Source: Aquilaria yunnanensis
Lineage: Eukaryota > Streptophyta > Magnoliopsida > Malvales > Thymelaeaceae
Assembly (NCBI GenBank): GCA_039654915.1
Contig: CM077595.1
Location: 44,423,501-44,487,500 of the forward strand
Direction of reading: 5' to 3'
DNA length: 64,000 nucleotides
The notes under the pieces were generated by a model. The model searched no databases. It saw nothing but the letters and a program-made list of their open reading frames with translations, and was not told the origin of the DNA. A program made the position numbers and the translations under genes. Below, piece after piece: positions 11,405-23,969 of this stretch. Position 1 is the stretch's first letter; every line of letters starts with the position of its first letter.

Positions 11405-12246
11405 TGATAGCCAAAGTCTATCGCCTCTATCTGGCCGAACTCCCTGCCATAAGAATGGCCAGAAGAAACTGGCGCTACCTGAGAAAAGGTGGGATCATAC
11501 ACCTCGGGAGATAGCCGAAGAGCTCCGAGCCCGGCACGCCAGGAAACTTGAGGATACTACTAGCCCCCCCAAGGTTGTGAACAGATTGCCTTCAGAAAAG
11601 AGGCACCAGCTATTGCGGGCCGAACATGATCTCCCCGAAGGCGGAACTCCCTGAAGCTGGGATCCCCCAAACTAAGGGCGTGTTTCCCGAAGAGGCACCG
11701 TCCGTACCAAAGGACGACCTCGTCTAGGGACCTCGGGAGTACGGCAGGAGCATTTAAGGAAGCCTTTGACACGTCCTTTCACAGACGTCATAAAGCCGCC
11801 TCAATAGGCGCTCTGACATGCTGACGCCATCAAAATCACATCATGGCCCATCTCAGCACAAAGCTCAAGGCAACCTGCTACCAGCTATCTGTCCCTTACG
11901 CCCAGAAACTCAGGGAACATCCGACCGAACACTTGGCACTCCTATAAATACCAAGAAATAAATACTTGGCGGGGGGTTGGTTGGCAAAACGTCTGACTCC
12001 CAGACTCTGAGAAAATCACCAGGCGAGACTCTTCAGCCCTTTGTGCTATTTCCTTTGCCTTTCTCAGCCACAACTGACTTGGGCGTCGGAGGCTCCCTTC
12101 CGGAAACACATCTGGGGGCCTCCTGACCCTTTATTTCTGGACTTTCAGGCACTCTCTCAAGGGCGAACCATCCTCCCGGCGTTCTTCCTCCCAGAAGTCT
12201 CTCCACCAGTCACCATGACTCTAAACGATGAGGCGCCCAGCCATCA
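11405..12246 (+). repeat. 3' LTR of element A
   Basis: An 842-bp copy of the 5' LTR, ending CAGCCATCA, with a TATA box at 11943-11950. It lacks about 26 bp just before the TATA box and the short duplication seen in the 5' copy. An ORF reading out of it into the flanking D LTR is not a gene. Confidence 0.92.
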
Positions 12247-14056
12247 CACTTCATTCAAAAAGATAAAGCCCTCCAAGGCTATCCCATACATGTCCAATAC
12301 ACATATGAATTAAATTCTCTTGCATCTAGCAACTTTATGTCACCAAAACAAAATTTACAAGTAAGCAGCCTATCATTCACACTTAGGCAGCTTTGCACCA
12401 CATCACATACATAGCCAAAACATTACTCAAATGTTCACATACTTGTCTCATTTTACATACTCTACATGTACATGCATTCATGCACTACAAAATGGTCTTA
12501 ACTTAGCTAAATACACACCCTAAGTTACAGGAGTGCCTGAAATACAATGGACTCCATAAACAAGATGCTGGACAGCCGCTGCACAACACAGTAAGTACCA
12601 TCACCAAAAATACCAAATGTGCTTCTAAAATAACCAAACTTTCCAGATCCCAAGTAGACATGTCAAAGTTTAAGTACCTGAAAATTCAGAGCAAAAATAA
12701 AATGACAAACGTTAGTTTGAAGGTGATCTTTCTGCTGGACCTAAAATGACAGAATTGAGGGCAGTAAGTTTCATTGAGAAACTAAGTAAGGGTAGCACTT
12801 GGATTCAATAGGCAATGTAACCATCATTAAAACCTGCATCCAAAGACACTAAAACACAAGAATCACAATGCATATATACAAGATATAGCAACCAAATAAG
12901 CAGCCATTCACAACCAACAAACACATGAAATGCAGCAGGAACAATAACCATAGATTAGTCCGTAAAACATGCAATAAACTTAAATAAATCACTATGAAAG
13001 CCCTCCTCAAGCTAATGCTTGGTCTTAGGAGGATTTTAATAGTAGTTAGTACTAAATTTTGTGCTCTAGAAACCCAGAAATTCGCTGCCATCACTGTGCA
13101 CTTCACACTAGGTCACAAAACGTTCAATAAGTGCACTCCCCTCACTAAGCTTGGTTCATTAAGCTCATGGCTCTCTTCCAAGCTTAGCCCTAGCTCCATG
13201 GTTGCTTGAAAATACATGAAACAACCCATGAGAGCAAGAGAACCCTTACCCTGATGGGTATGCTGAAATTGGAGCTTGATCCTGGGTGCACTCAAGCAAT
13301 AGCACCAAATATCTTCCAATTGTGCTTCCTTAACTTCAATTGCAAGTAGTTTTGAGTTTGAAGGTATGGTGGCTATGAAGAAAGTGTGGAGGAGAGGGTT
13401 GGCTTATTTTTTTCTGGTGGTGGCCGAAATTTGGGAGATAAGGACCAAGAATGGACACTTATATGGTCTTATGTGCACTAAACACACTTAACAGGCTTAA
13501 CCAAGCTTTATGTATTTTTCCTTGCTACAAGACCATGGTTTCTTTACCTTAATATCTTGGCCCACATTTGACCTTCTTATACCATGCCATAGCAGCCCTC
13601 CTTATGTGGGATAACCCCACAAAACATCCATTTGACTTAAGTCATAAGCATGGACAACCAAAGGCACACAATAGGACACTTAAGTCCTTAAAGCCTTTTT
13701 GTGTTTTCCTTTGTCCATACTTGCCTTCTATAAGAAATTTGGTCCTTCAATAGCACTTTCATACCATTCATATCCTTCCCATAACTCTCCAAATCTCTTT
13801 TGTGGAAGTTTTGCAATTGAGTACCCGAATTTCCAAAACCTTACAAAAAAGTCCATAGGTTGCTTGAGAAACAAGCAATCCTTAAGGCTTTTCTTGGGGG
13901 TCAAGTTACCAACTTGGAACACTTTTAAGGAGGTGTTGATTATGCCTTTTACCCCCCACACTTCAATCACTATGGTGAGAATTACACAATGTAATGGTTT
14001 TTAGCCATTATGACACACTTGAAATTTTCCCATTTTTGTGAGGTGGTAACACTATT

Positions 14057-15890
14057 CATCATCCCCGACCTTGCAAACCCATAGCTCTCCTCCTTCTCTC
14101 AAATTCCATAGCCAAATCTCACCCAAAACATCAATTCTTGGTGGAAATCGAAGTTTCATGAAGAACCCAAGTGGAAAAGAGCTTGTTTTTGTACTGGTTG
14201 CTTAGGTTGAGCTCAAGATTATGTTTTTGAGCTAGGTAAGCTCTAAATTTGGCTGGGATTTGTGGTTCTTTGATTGTTCTTGGTTTCTTGAGCTTCCATG
14301 AGCTTGGTTCTAGTTAGAGAAAGCTTGAATTGGTGCTTTATAAGTTGAATTTGCTTGGAACCATAGGAAACATTAGTGGAGCCTTGCACTTGAAGCTTGA
14401 AGCTTTTTGTGTTTGATTCTTGCTAGTTCATATGTAATTGAGGTAAGGGATTTATGGTTCAAGCATAGTTGATGCCATTCCTAGCTCGTTTTCTTGTTAA
14501 ATTCAAGTAGTTTGATGAATGGAATTAGTTGGTGGATGGTGATGAACATGTTGGACAAGTGAGTTTCTGAGGATTTGTGTGGTGTTTATGGATACCATAT
14601 GATTGGTTTGAATGATGCATTGTGGTCTATGCAACGTCGCCAATCAATACAAGTTCCCATGACTCATTTCCAATACCTTAGAAATCGGCAGAACATCGAC
14701 AACTATGGCAATGCGTCGCCAAGACAGCATTGACACCCAATTTTGTTTTCTTCATAACTTTTCGCTTGGGTGTTCAATTGAGGTTACTCAAGATTCCATG
14801 CAAAGCAAAGGGGAAGTACTATCACCTCCATGCCTTAACTACACTTAAAATGGCCTATTTTTAAAGTTATTTGAACTCAAAGTGAAAGTAAGTATTAAAG
14901 GCATGTTTGGCCACAATAGAGCACCATTAGTTGGGTGCAATGTTTAGTACCATCGAAAGCCTAGTTGAGGCTTCAATGTGAAAACCTTAGTGCACCTAGT
15001 TGGGGTTCTAAAGAACCTAGTGAATGAGTCCAACCATGGTCATTATTACTCCATTAGTGCGAACCAAGTAATGGTGGATAAGGGAGCACCATGGATGAAG
15101 GCTTAGTATATGCGCATATATTAGACCCTCAGGCTGTATGAGCACATAATAGGTTACATATGTTCTCAAATGAGGAGTCCTTAGGATTTTTCTTGCAAGT
15201 TGAAGACCGCTTACTGAGAATCTTTGATTCTTACTCCCTTAGTTTTTGTTGTGCAGTTTTGGGCATCGTTGAGCCAACAACCGTCAAGGGTTGTTGAGTT
15301 AGGCTTGTGAGTATGTATTTGGTTTATTTGAATCTTTATGATTAAAGTTTTGGATTGCTTGTTTGTTAAGTTATGGTACTAACTACAGTCATCTTTTTGG
15401 CATACAGAGGCAAGTGAGGCATAAGGGAGGGCTTTCAAAGCTCGCCAGTGGGAGTTTGCTCTAAAGTAGAAGCTTAGTTCTAGATCTCAGTAAAGTTGTT
15501 CAGTGTATAGTTCTCATACATTAGTTTGCCTCCAATGGTTATGTTGAGTAGTTTACTCTAGAGTCGCTCTTGGGTGCGAGTATAGTCTACTTTTGTTTGG
15601 ATGCTTGCACACAATTAATTATGTGTAGTTAATTCCACTTAATTGCTTTGAATGCTTTGATAGTTTTGATATTTTTTCTATCAAAATATGCCATGGCAAT
15701 GTTTCAAGCATAATTTCTTTATTTTATTGATTAAGTCAAAGCACAAACTCAGGCATGATTGCACAGTAGGATTAAATAACTAGAAACATAAAGGTTTTAA
15801 CTAGAGCACACATAATCAATTAGCCAATTGTGACTAGTGTGGGACAAGTTCCCGTAATCTTCCTTGGTAGGCCCATGAAGGGTCGTGTCA
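14057..15890 (+). repeat. E-family 5' LTR, right part
   Basis: Continues from position 522 across the solo D insertion. The part from about 14440 is homologous, reversed, to 27560-29253, and its last ~450 bp is homologous to 25378-25846. It ends GTGTCA at 15890, five bases before a tRNA-iMet primer site, which fixes the LTR end. There is no ORF above 60 codons. Confidence 0.75.
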
Positions 15891-15895
15891 ATTTT

Positions 15896-15907
15896 TGGTA
15901 TCAGAGC
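15896..15907 (+). other. Primer-binding site of element E (tRNA-iMet type)
   Basis: TGGTATCAGAGC, the standard complement of the 3' end of initiator methionine tRNA, used by many copia elements and chromoviruses. It lies 5 nt after the E LTR end. Confidence 0.85.
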
Positions 15908-16620
15908 TCGGTCAAGGTCATTAGAGGCTAGTTACTAAGATCTATGGGTTTGTCCATGTGCTACGGTAGTTAGTACTGACCAACATCTATGAGTTGTCAT
16001 CTGGCTTTGGCTACAGGTTGTGATGGTGAAATTGGATCAGGTTTGCTTTTGAATGCTAAGGTCTAGGAAGGGATCCTAGCAAAGTAGTGTGCCAACATTG
16101 GGGTAGTTGGTTTGTCTTGCTACAACGTAAGGCAATACCTCGATGCAAATAGTCAGGATGTTACCTCCACCCTAGGAAGTTGTTTTGGACCTCACTCATG
16201 AGGTAGGCTATGTAGAAGGATATGTATTCTCCTAAAATGAGGAGTACCATCGAGCTAGGTAGATTACTCCAGAGGTTCCAGAACTTGAACCCACCAACTT
16301 GAATGGGTTAGGCTACGCTGAAGAGACCTGAGGATGCATTGAACTAAGTGGTAAGCACGTGGTCATGTGGGCTGCAAAGTAATAAAGGGTAGCACTCTTG
16401 TACTTTTCCATCAAGAGTATAAGCTTGAGGATAAGTTCCCCATGGCCTTGAGCTAGTATGTGAGGGTGCTTGATAATTTTTGAGGTGAGGGTGAGCACTA
16501 GTAAATGGTGCAGGATGTAGTAGCTTTTGGAAAAAAAAATAGGAAATGACCTGTAAATGATCAAGGATGAGCACCAGTAAATGGTCAAGGAAAGGACTTG
16601 CTAAGGGCCGACATAAAAAA
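15908..16620 (+). other. Degenerate internal region of element E
   Basis: Sequence immediately downstream of the E primer site, expected to hold leader and gag, but stops occur in all frames and I recognise no domain. A short repeat is visible near 16495-16600 (AGCA[C]TAGTAAATGGT-like, twice), then a run of A at 16615-16625. Confidence 0.4.
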
Positions 16621-18315
16621 AAAAAGTAGAAAAAACAACTAAATAACTTGGTTACAAAGCTATTCGGCCAACATTGGTTATTAAGTCTTTCAAGGCAATT
16701 TCCAAGCTATTTCCCAACAAATTCCTACATCATTTACTACCCAAGACTTAGCCCTAAAACCTACCAGAGTCCACTAAAATGAATGAGAGGAAAAGGGATG
16801 AAAAGAAAAACCAAAACAAATAAAGAAAATTTGAATGACATATTTAAGTCACTCACCCACTGCCAAAATTCAAGCCTCCTTAAGGCAATTTTTTTGTAAG
16901 TGTTTGACCATTTCCTGGCTATTCTCTACTCTTCTATCTCTTACAAACATCTTAGACACAAACCAGGAGTAGATGGAGGCTGATACATAAGCAAGAAATC
17001 CAATACAACCCCAACAAGCCAAAACTGAAGCTGTGTTGATACATCCAAGATGGTGTCCTTCTAAAGCTACTTTGTTCTTTCTTTTTACTTGAATTCTCAT
17101 CACCATCTACCTAGTGGTACCCCTACCTTAGTTTCCTGAAGTTTGGGGAAAGAAAATCTACGGAGAAGGATTGATAAAGAGTAAATTTATGGCAACCTCA
17201 AGCAAGCGTTGCATTTGGAGTTACCTAAGTTAGTGCCTATGATTTTGGGTGAATGATCAAGCTTCCTTACTATTGCTTGAGTATAGGTGAGGACCCAATA
17301 TGAAGCCTCTTCTCCTATATTTTGAAGCAGAAAAGTAGCCCTAGGTGATGGATTAAGCCAATGGAACACAGAGGCTATGTTAATGCGCGATGTATGCTTA
17401 AAGCACTATGGTAAGCTAGCTAGTTTGCTTTTGGAAAGCATAAATTTTTTGCTCAAGTTGGGCCAAGCTTGATAATCACCTAGTGCTATATGTAAATGAA
17501 CATTAAATAGAGTGATCACAAGAAGAAATTGCCAAAGAATCATGCTTGCTATGTTATGGAAGCCTAGTGTTGTGGTGTGTGTGCCTGTACGCTTCTTTGA
17601 TTCCATGCGTTATATATGTGTTATGCATTATGCTATACTTGTGGTCTTTGGTTTCTTTTATGTCTTTGGATGCAGGTTACCAATGAAGTTTGGAGGTTTA
17701 TCTGTATCAATGTTTTAAACATTAAATAAGGTACTAGGTGCTGTTTTGGTTCTTCACTGAGTACCTATGTACTCATGCCCTCTTTTTCCCATTTTAGGTA
17801 AAGAAGTTGAGGACTAATGGGCCTAGGAACCTCTTCACAATTTTTATGTACAGAGAGGTAAGACTCTCAATTATGTCTTATGAGCAAGGAAGGATAAAGA
17901 GGTTCATTAAACTAGACTAATGATTGTGTTTCTGTTATGTAGGCCCTGATGGCTGTGGTGGGTATTGCTGTTGTTACAACAATCCTAGTGTGGACCAGAA
18001 CTAGGAGGGTCATGAATAACTTGTAGCCTAAATATCAAGTTAAAAAGAAAGTAGAAGTCTTAGTGGGTCTTGAAACTGTATGAACAAAAATGAGTGTGCC
18101 ATGCATAAAACCTTTTGCAACATCAAACTTTGGTGTTTTAGGCCATGTAGTTCTTCTTGAAAATTTAGCTTGTATATAGTCGTATATGCAAAACAAAAGG
18201 ACTATGCTGGAATAAATGTGTGCTTCTACATATTTTTGGGCCTAGGTAGGCCATGGGGCACTAAGGAAAAAAAATATGCATGGTTTAAATCCTATGAAGT
18301 ATGCATATATGTATA
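16621..18315. other. Unassigned region with exon-like segments
   Basis: AT-rich DNA with no clear homology to the other families in the window except a ~20-bp match near 17658-17678 (TGTCTTTGGATGCAGGTT) to the D LTR. It contains the exon-like pair at 17798-18026, described separately. Other ORFs here (16870-17106, 17187-17369 and 17406-17606, all minus) match nothing I recognise. Confidence 0.35.
17798..18026 (+). pseudogene. Possible last two exons of an unknown membrane protein gene
   Basis: Two adjacent segments read through in phase. The first is 17798-17857 (60 nt), preceded by a T-rich tract ending TTTTAG and followed by GTAAGA. The second is 17943-18026, preceded by TTATGTAG. Joined, they would encode a basic stretch, then a hydrophobic run of about 17 residues (AVVGIAVVTTILVW core), then TRTRRVMNNL and a stop. 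This is the pattern of a single-pass membrane anchor with a short basic tail. No upstream exon in the right phase could be found, and I do not recognise the protein. It may be a captured gene fragment or chance. Confidence 0.2.
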
Positions 18316-19729
18316 TGTTGGGTTTCGGGAGCCAAACAGCGCAGCCAAATTTAACCAAAACCCTCCAGGATCCAAGTGAAACGGGGTAAACCGGGTGTTC
18401 AAAAATTTCATACATAATTTTCGGTTGAGATCTCTCACTCAACTGTAGAGTCGAATCACAAAACTTGAACAGTTGACGTGTTCAAGCTCTCTATGGTATC
18501 CACATGAGCCTCTCGGGATCACCACGCTTCCAGCATGTCCCGGCAGATGCGTTTCTCTTGTGCTCGCAGTGCTAACTTGCGTCTTCCAAGGAATTGCAAG
18601 AGAAGAGTGCGGCTGTCCTTTCGGGAGGCTAGGGCAAGGAGGCCTGCGAATTTCTCACTTAAAAGTTGTATTTATAGTGAGACTCAACTTCCAGGCCTAA
18701 TGGGTTTCAAAGCGCTAATCCAATTAGGATTTAATTTCGGGCTTAATAATGGCTTAACTCCTTGGCCCATTATTAATACAAAATTAAAGTAAAACCATAA
18801 CCCAAATAATTAGCCCATGCACTCTAATGATCCAAATAGCTCTATGTGTGTAACCCAATAGGCTCTTACCATGTTGGCAATGATCATAAATCACATTTAT
18901 GATCATAAGCAATGAGCGGTGTCTAGCAACACATCATTGCTACCCAAGTGACAAGATTGTCGGTGAATCGACTAAACCTTTATGATCATCACCGATATAT
19001 GCCATTGTCCCTTTGTCCAAGATATCAAGACTAAGCACGAGACATGGAATGTGTCACTCTCGTATAGCCCAATGTTTGGTTTCTCGATTACCGAGTAGAC
19101 CAACTTAAACTGATGACATTGATATCGTATATCAACTCATCGGAGCATGGCCATGCATTTTCTAAGTCTCACTCTATCAAGGGGCCCGAAGATATCACTC
19201 CCATTACATAGGAGGGACAAATCCCATCTTGATCATACAAATCCCTCCGCATGATATGTGACATACCCAATGACCTCCATCAAGTTCACTCAGTTACGAG
19301 CAACAAAGGAAAGTATCAAAGTATGTGACTCACATGTAGGGAACCTTGATGATCTTAGGTCGAAGGACTACATATACCATGATCACTATGAGAATCACTT
19401 ATGACACTCATATAACAATCCATGAAGTGTTCTCATGATGGGTCGGTCAGTACACAAGTTCTCCAACTTGTACCCATATGTAGACTACATATCTCATATT
19501 AGTCTCCACATATGTTAGTCGTTATGTATTATTGCAACCCGCTCCACAATAATACTAGACCAGGGACATTTAAGAATATCATTATTCTAGGGTTACAATT
19601 ATGTTTGTTAAGTTACGCAGAAACAAAACAACAAACGTAATTGCTAGATTAATGCCTTAATAAAATATCATGACTCAATGTGCAAAAATACAATCATCTC
19701 ATGATTGGCTTTTGGGCACAACATTAACA
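18316..19729 (-). mobile_element. Solo G-family LTR
   Basis: A 1,414-bp LTR reading TGTTGGGTTTCGGG from the left, the reverse of the CCCAACA end of the other G LTRs, with its own start (..TAACA reversed) at 19729. TSD GTATA at 18311-18315 and 19730-19734. No internal sequence is present, so this is a solo LTR. Short ORFs inside it recur in every G copy and are not genes. Confidence 0.92.
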
Positions 19730-19779
19730 GTATAAGCATGGTTAACTCTAATGAAACCCTAAAACATGTGAAAACCTAC

Positions 19780-20653
19780 TGATGGCCGGGGGCCTCATCG
19801 TTTAGAGTCATGATGACTAGTGGAGAGACTCCTGGGAGGAAGAACGCCTGGATGATGGCTCACCCTTGGGAGTGTGCCTGAAAGTCCAGAAATAAAGGGT
19901 CAGGAGGCCCCAGGATGTGTTTCCGGGGGGGGAGCCTCCGACGCCCAAGTCAGTGGTGGCTGAGAAAGGCAGAAGAAATAGCACAAAGGGCTGAAGAGTC
20001 TAGCCTGGTGATTTTCTCAGAGTCTGGGAGTCAGACGTTTTGCCAACCAACCTTCTGCCAAGTATTTATTTCTTGGTATTTGTAGGAGTGCCTAGCCCGT
20101 TCAGATCACGACACGTGTTCGGTCGGATGTTCCTAAATTTCTGGGCATAGGAGATAGATAGCCGGTAGCAGGTTGCCTTGAGGCATGTGCTGAGATGGGC
20201 CATGATGTGATTCTGATGGCGTCTGTGTGTCAGAGCGCCTTTTGAGGCGGCTTGTGACGTCTGTGAAAGGACGTGTCAGAGGCTTCCTTAAATGCTTCCA
20301 TAAATGCTCCTGCCGTACTCCTGGGGTCCCTGGGTAAGGTCATCCTTTGGTACGGATAGAGCCTCTTCGGGAAACAAGCCCTCAGTTCGGGGGTTCCCAG
20401 TTTCAGGGAGTTCCGCCTTCGGAGATATCATGTTCGGCTCGCTATGTCTGGTGCCGCTTTTCCGAAGGCGATTGGTTCACAACCTTGGGGGGGCAAGTAG
20501 TGTCCTCGGGTTTTCCTGGCGTGCCGGGCTCAGAGCTCTTCGGCTATCTCCCGAGGTGCATGATCACACCTTTTCTCGGGTAGCGCCAGCTTCTTCTGGC
20601 CATTCTTGTGGCAGGGAGTTCGGCCAGATAGAGGCGATAATGTTTGGCTATCA
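19780..20653 (-). repeat. 3' LTR of element B
   Basis: An 874-bp LTR, TGATGGCC at the left edge (LTR end on minus) and GGCTATCA at the right edge (LTR start). It is followed by the polypurine tract at 20654-20668, reversed. A degraded TATA box is visible near 20075-20085 (TTTGTAGG in place of the expected TTTATAGG). Confidence 0.9.
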
Positions 20654-20749
20654 CATGCCCCCCTTTGGAAAGCCGAAGTGAAGACTTCGGTTTTGCATCT
20701 CTTTCCGAGGTTGTTCATGGGAGTCTCTTGGAAGCTCAACCTATTCTGA

Positions 20750-20935
20750 GGATGCGCCTTTTGCCCGAAGATTATGGGCTCTTCGGCCTTGGCCTGTTCT
20801 TTGGTGTCTTCAAGGCGGAGCCTGTGCCGAAGATACACCTCTTGCCCGAAGATCATGGGCTGTTCGGCCTGCTCTTGGTGTCCTCGAGTTGGCCTGCTCT
20901 TTGTTCCTGCAGGCCTGTTTGGCCAAACGTGTCAG
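20750..20935. repeat. 81-bp repeats upstream of the antisense promoter, element B
   Basis: Units starting TTGCCCGAAGAT at 20761 and 20842, the reverse of the repeats at 11160-11340 in A. They lie between the polypurine tract and the antisense TATA box. Confidence 0.7.
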
Positions 20936-21190
20936 GCTGAGAGGCGCGTCCCAGTTTTCCAGGGATGTCAGAAGATGTGTCCCAATCAGTAGACGTGTCC
21001 CAGTTTTCAAGGGATGTTTGGAGGACGTGTCCCCCATTTTTGTGCAGTGGATGACACGTGCCGCTTTGCCATTGGAGGAGAGTCGCATCGGTTACAGAGG
21101 GCGCGCCTTTTCAGGTGCAGAGAGCAGTTACGGTGACGGTTCGCCTCCAAAGGGTACTTATGACGATGTTTCGGTTACCCACCTCTGGCT

Positions 21191-21198
21191 TATAAATA
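21191..21198 (+). promoter_or_regulatory. TATA box of the antisense gene, element B
   Basis: TATAAATA followed by GCCCATTCC, 259 nt upstream of the ATG at 21450. Identical in C at 51031-51038 and nearly so in A. Confidence 0.7.
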
Positions 21199-21449
21199 GC
21201 CCATTCCATCATAAGTTCCTTTTGCTTTTTCTTCTGCTTTTTTCTCTGCTTTGCCCCTGTTCTTGCACTTTCTTGCTTTCCGTGGCGGATCTCCCTTAAT
21301 CAGAGCTTTTTCCAGCCAACTTTCACGACGGCGTCCTCAGACTTTGGCAAATCTTTTGGTGGGTTTTTGTTTTCCAGAGCGTTTTGATCCCTCTGTTCTT
21401 TGGAGTTTTTTCTAGAAACTGTTTTCTTGTCTTTTCCAAACTCGTTTTC

Positions 21450-23889
21450 ATGTCTACAATGCCTATCCCTGAGAGCTGGCAGCCTCTTTTAGCCCATCCT
21501 TGTTGCACCACCCCTGCAAAGTTAGAGAGGTGGAAGAAAAAGTTCTTTCTTCCCTCTTACGCCATTACTAGGCTGCCTCGTTCTAGCCATTATGCTTTTT
21601 CAAACCATAGAAACGAGGTTACCGTTTTTTGAGCCCAGCTGAAGGCCGGTCTTCGGTATCCTCCCCCAAAAATGGTTTGCGAGTTCTGCCAACTTCATGG
21701 CATTGCTGTGAACCAGCTTCCCCCGAACTCATTCTGCTATTTTAACGCCTTCCTCTGCATGTGTGGCGTCTTCGGGATAGAACCCCACTTCATAATCTTT
21801 ATGCAGTACTACAAGCTCTCTGTGGTTCCGAAGGGTGGCTTCTATTTCATGCTACCTCGGGGATCCGGGAGCAAGAAATTCATGTTCACCTTTGCCACTA
21901 AGGATAGCTGGTGGGGGTGGCAACAGAAGTTCTTCTTCCTGAAGATGGTTGAGGCCTGGTCGTACGTCCCGACCAAATGGGCTCAGGGAATACTGAATGT
22001 GGACGTCGTTGATCCGAGGATGCTGCTGACTCCAGAGTTGGCTCCCGTGTTCACAGATTTTGACGCCCGCATTCGGGCTGTCTCTGACTGGACTCCCGAG
22101 GTCGCTCCGCGTGCCCTTTACCCTTTTCCTATCAACTGGAAGTTGATGACCGAAGAGGTCCTTCGGGAGCTAAAGGTGGTGAAGAAGCATGAGACTGATC
22201 TCAAGATGCCAGCTCCTGCCATCGTCGGGAAGGATTCCTGGTTGGTCAAGCTTCTTAAGGAGGAAATTTCTTTCGAAATGCTTCTCGAAAGTGAGTTGTC
22301 TTCTACTCCCTTGCTGTTTTCATCCTCGGACTTACGCTGATATTTATCTTCTTTTTCAGAGATGGGCGACGGGACTGCCGCCTATTATAAGTCCCTTTTC
22401 TCTGGCCAAGTGGAGAAGGGGGAGTAGACAAAGAAGGCAACTTCCCGAAGGCGGAAGTCTGTCGGTACTGGTCCTTCGGCTAAACGGGCGAAGAAGACTG
22501 TCCTTTCCTCCCTTTTGGAAAGTATTGGGGAGGAAAGCGAGGATGCCGAGGCCACTGTCGCTTCGCTGCCCGAACCTTCTTTCGAGGTCCCTGCCGCCAC
22601 CGACATCCCTCATGCCGACGTCCCTCCCCAAAGTCCTACCCCGTTGCAAGTCCTTCTGGATGCCGTGGTAGAGGTACCTTCTGCCGAGGAGCGGCACAGG
22701 CAGAAGGGTAAGGGCATTTCTACCGAGGAGGCTGAGGACTCCGAGGACGTCGTTGTCGAGGTCCCTCCAGGTTAATCTTCAGATAAAATACGGTACAGTT
22801 CCTTTGCTTTTCTGGATTTTCTTCTTTGTCTTTAACCTCCTTCTCATTTTTTCCACGCAGGGGAGTTGCTTACCCCTGGGCGGGCGACCGAACACGCGAA
22901 GGTGCGGGCCCTTCGCGACGCCAAAGTCCCGCAAGGGAAGGTTCGCAAAGAGCCCTTCTGGACATTCACGGAGGACATGAACTTGTAGTCCGAGGACTGT
23001 CCAGAAATGGCGAAGCAAATTTTGAAGGGGGTGCTTACAGAGGCCTCCTTCAAGGCTATTGCAGCGGCGCACCCGGATGATGACACCCTTGCCGCCAAAG
23101 TCACCGAGCATGCTGCTCAGGTATGTTCATCACACCCTTTTCCCATCAATTTTTCGTAAGTGCCTGGCTCTTACTGACCTTGCGTTCATCTTTTTGCAGC
23201 TGCTGGGATACGCTGGCTTTCTCCGAGTTCGGGTGGCCAGGCAGGCGAAGTTCCGAGCTTCGGCTTTAGAGGCCTTAGAGAAGGCGAAGGCCACTCGCTT
23301 GGCATTGACCACAGAGAACCAGCGGCTATCAGCTGCTGCGAAGGAAGAAGTTGCCGCCCTTAGGGAGGAGTTCCGGAAGGAGAAAGAAGAACTTGAGAAG
23401 GATTCCTCCCGGAAGATTGCTGACCTCGGTGAGCAGATAAGTGGGATGCTGGCCGCCAATGCGGAGCTCCGAAAGGATAAGTCAGATTCTGACAAGCTCA
23501 TACTGGCGCTGACAGCTGAGAAAAACATCCTTGCAGCCGAGGTCAAGTCCTTAAAGAAGGATCCGAAGGGGAAGAAGCAAATAAAGGCGCTGGAGGAGGA
23601 GGTCACGGATCTGAAAGACGAGCTTGACGACCTCGAGCTTGAGAAGAACAAGTCTGATCAAATGGCCAAGGTCGCCTTTCAGTACGGCTTCTGCCTTGTT
23701 CGGCACCAAGTCCTCCAGAGGTTCCCAGATCTGGACCTCTCTTTTCTAGAGGCTCTAAACATTCCTGAGGGACATCGGTGGGAATGGTCCAAGGTCGAAC
23801 ACTTGAAGCTTCCTCCTTCAATTCCAGCGCCGAAGGTGGTGGAAAAGGGTGGGACAGCAAGTGGCTCTCGGGACACTGCGAACCCTTAG
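21450..23889 (+). pseudogene. Antisense spliced gene of element B (Transposase_28-like)
   Basis: Exons 21450-22290 (841 nt), 22360-22770 (411), 22861-23120 (260) and 23200-23889 (690) total 2,202 nt, a multiple of three. Introns are 69, 90 and 79 nt, with GTGAGT..TTTTTCAG, GTTAAT..CACGCAG and GTATGT..TTTTGCAG borders. Organisation matches A: folded N-terminal domain in exon 1, low-complexity linker in exon 2, short exon 3, coiled coil of about 150 residues in exon 4. Internal stops occur at 21630 (TGA, the CGA codon of A), about 22425 (CAG to TAG) and about 22986 (TAC to TAG). All three splice-site pairs remain consensus-like. The start at 21450 (MSTMPIPES) corresponds to the A start. Product function unknown. 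Confidence 0.82.
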
Positions 23890-23969
23890 GCTATTTTAGG
23901 GCCCCTTTTCCTTCCCTTCTATTTTGTATTCCTTCTTTGGGCACTTCTTTATTGTAAAGCAGCTTACTC

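Larger units (their letters stand above)
1207..12246 (+). mobile_element. Complete Tat-type Ty3/gypsy retrotransposon, element A
   Basis: An 11,040-bp element with LTRs at 1207-2082 and 11405-12246 and TSD CACTT at 1202-1206 and 12247-12251. Order: 5' LTR, primer site, gag-pol, repeat block, an oppositely oriented spliced gene, a second repeat block, polypurine tract, 3' LTR. The two RNase H-like domains between RT and integrase and the antisense gene place it in the Tat clade. By eye the first ~360 bp of the LTRs differ at about 11 sites, so it is not a very recent insertion. gag-pol is interrupted by four stops and a frameshift, so the copy is not autonomous. Confidence 0.93.
523..14051 (-). 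mobile_element. Solo D-family LTR carrying nested element A
   Basis: On the minus strand the LTR begins TGTTACC at 14051 and ends GGTAACA at 523. It is flanked by the TSD CTATT at 518-522 and 14052-14056. Removing element A and its duplicated target leaves about 2,484 bp. There is no internal D sequence, so this is a solo LTR formed by LTR-LTR recombination. It is longer than the D LTRs at 36433-39975 because it keeps a roughly 280-bp block that those lack. Element A inserted after the LTR was in place, since the LTR resumes at 12252 exactly where it stopped at 1206. Confidence 0.9.

Noticed and set aside
16870..17106. Minus-strand 78-codon ORF as a membrane protein gene
   Set aside because: No recognisable homology, no supporting exon or promoter context, and the region has similar ORFs in several frames.
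19735..19779. A TSD for element B using the left flank CCTAC
   Set aside because: B is truncated on the right, so there is no partner sequence to compare.
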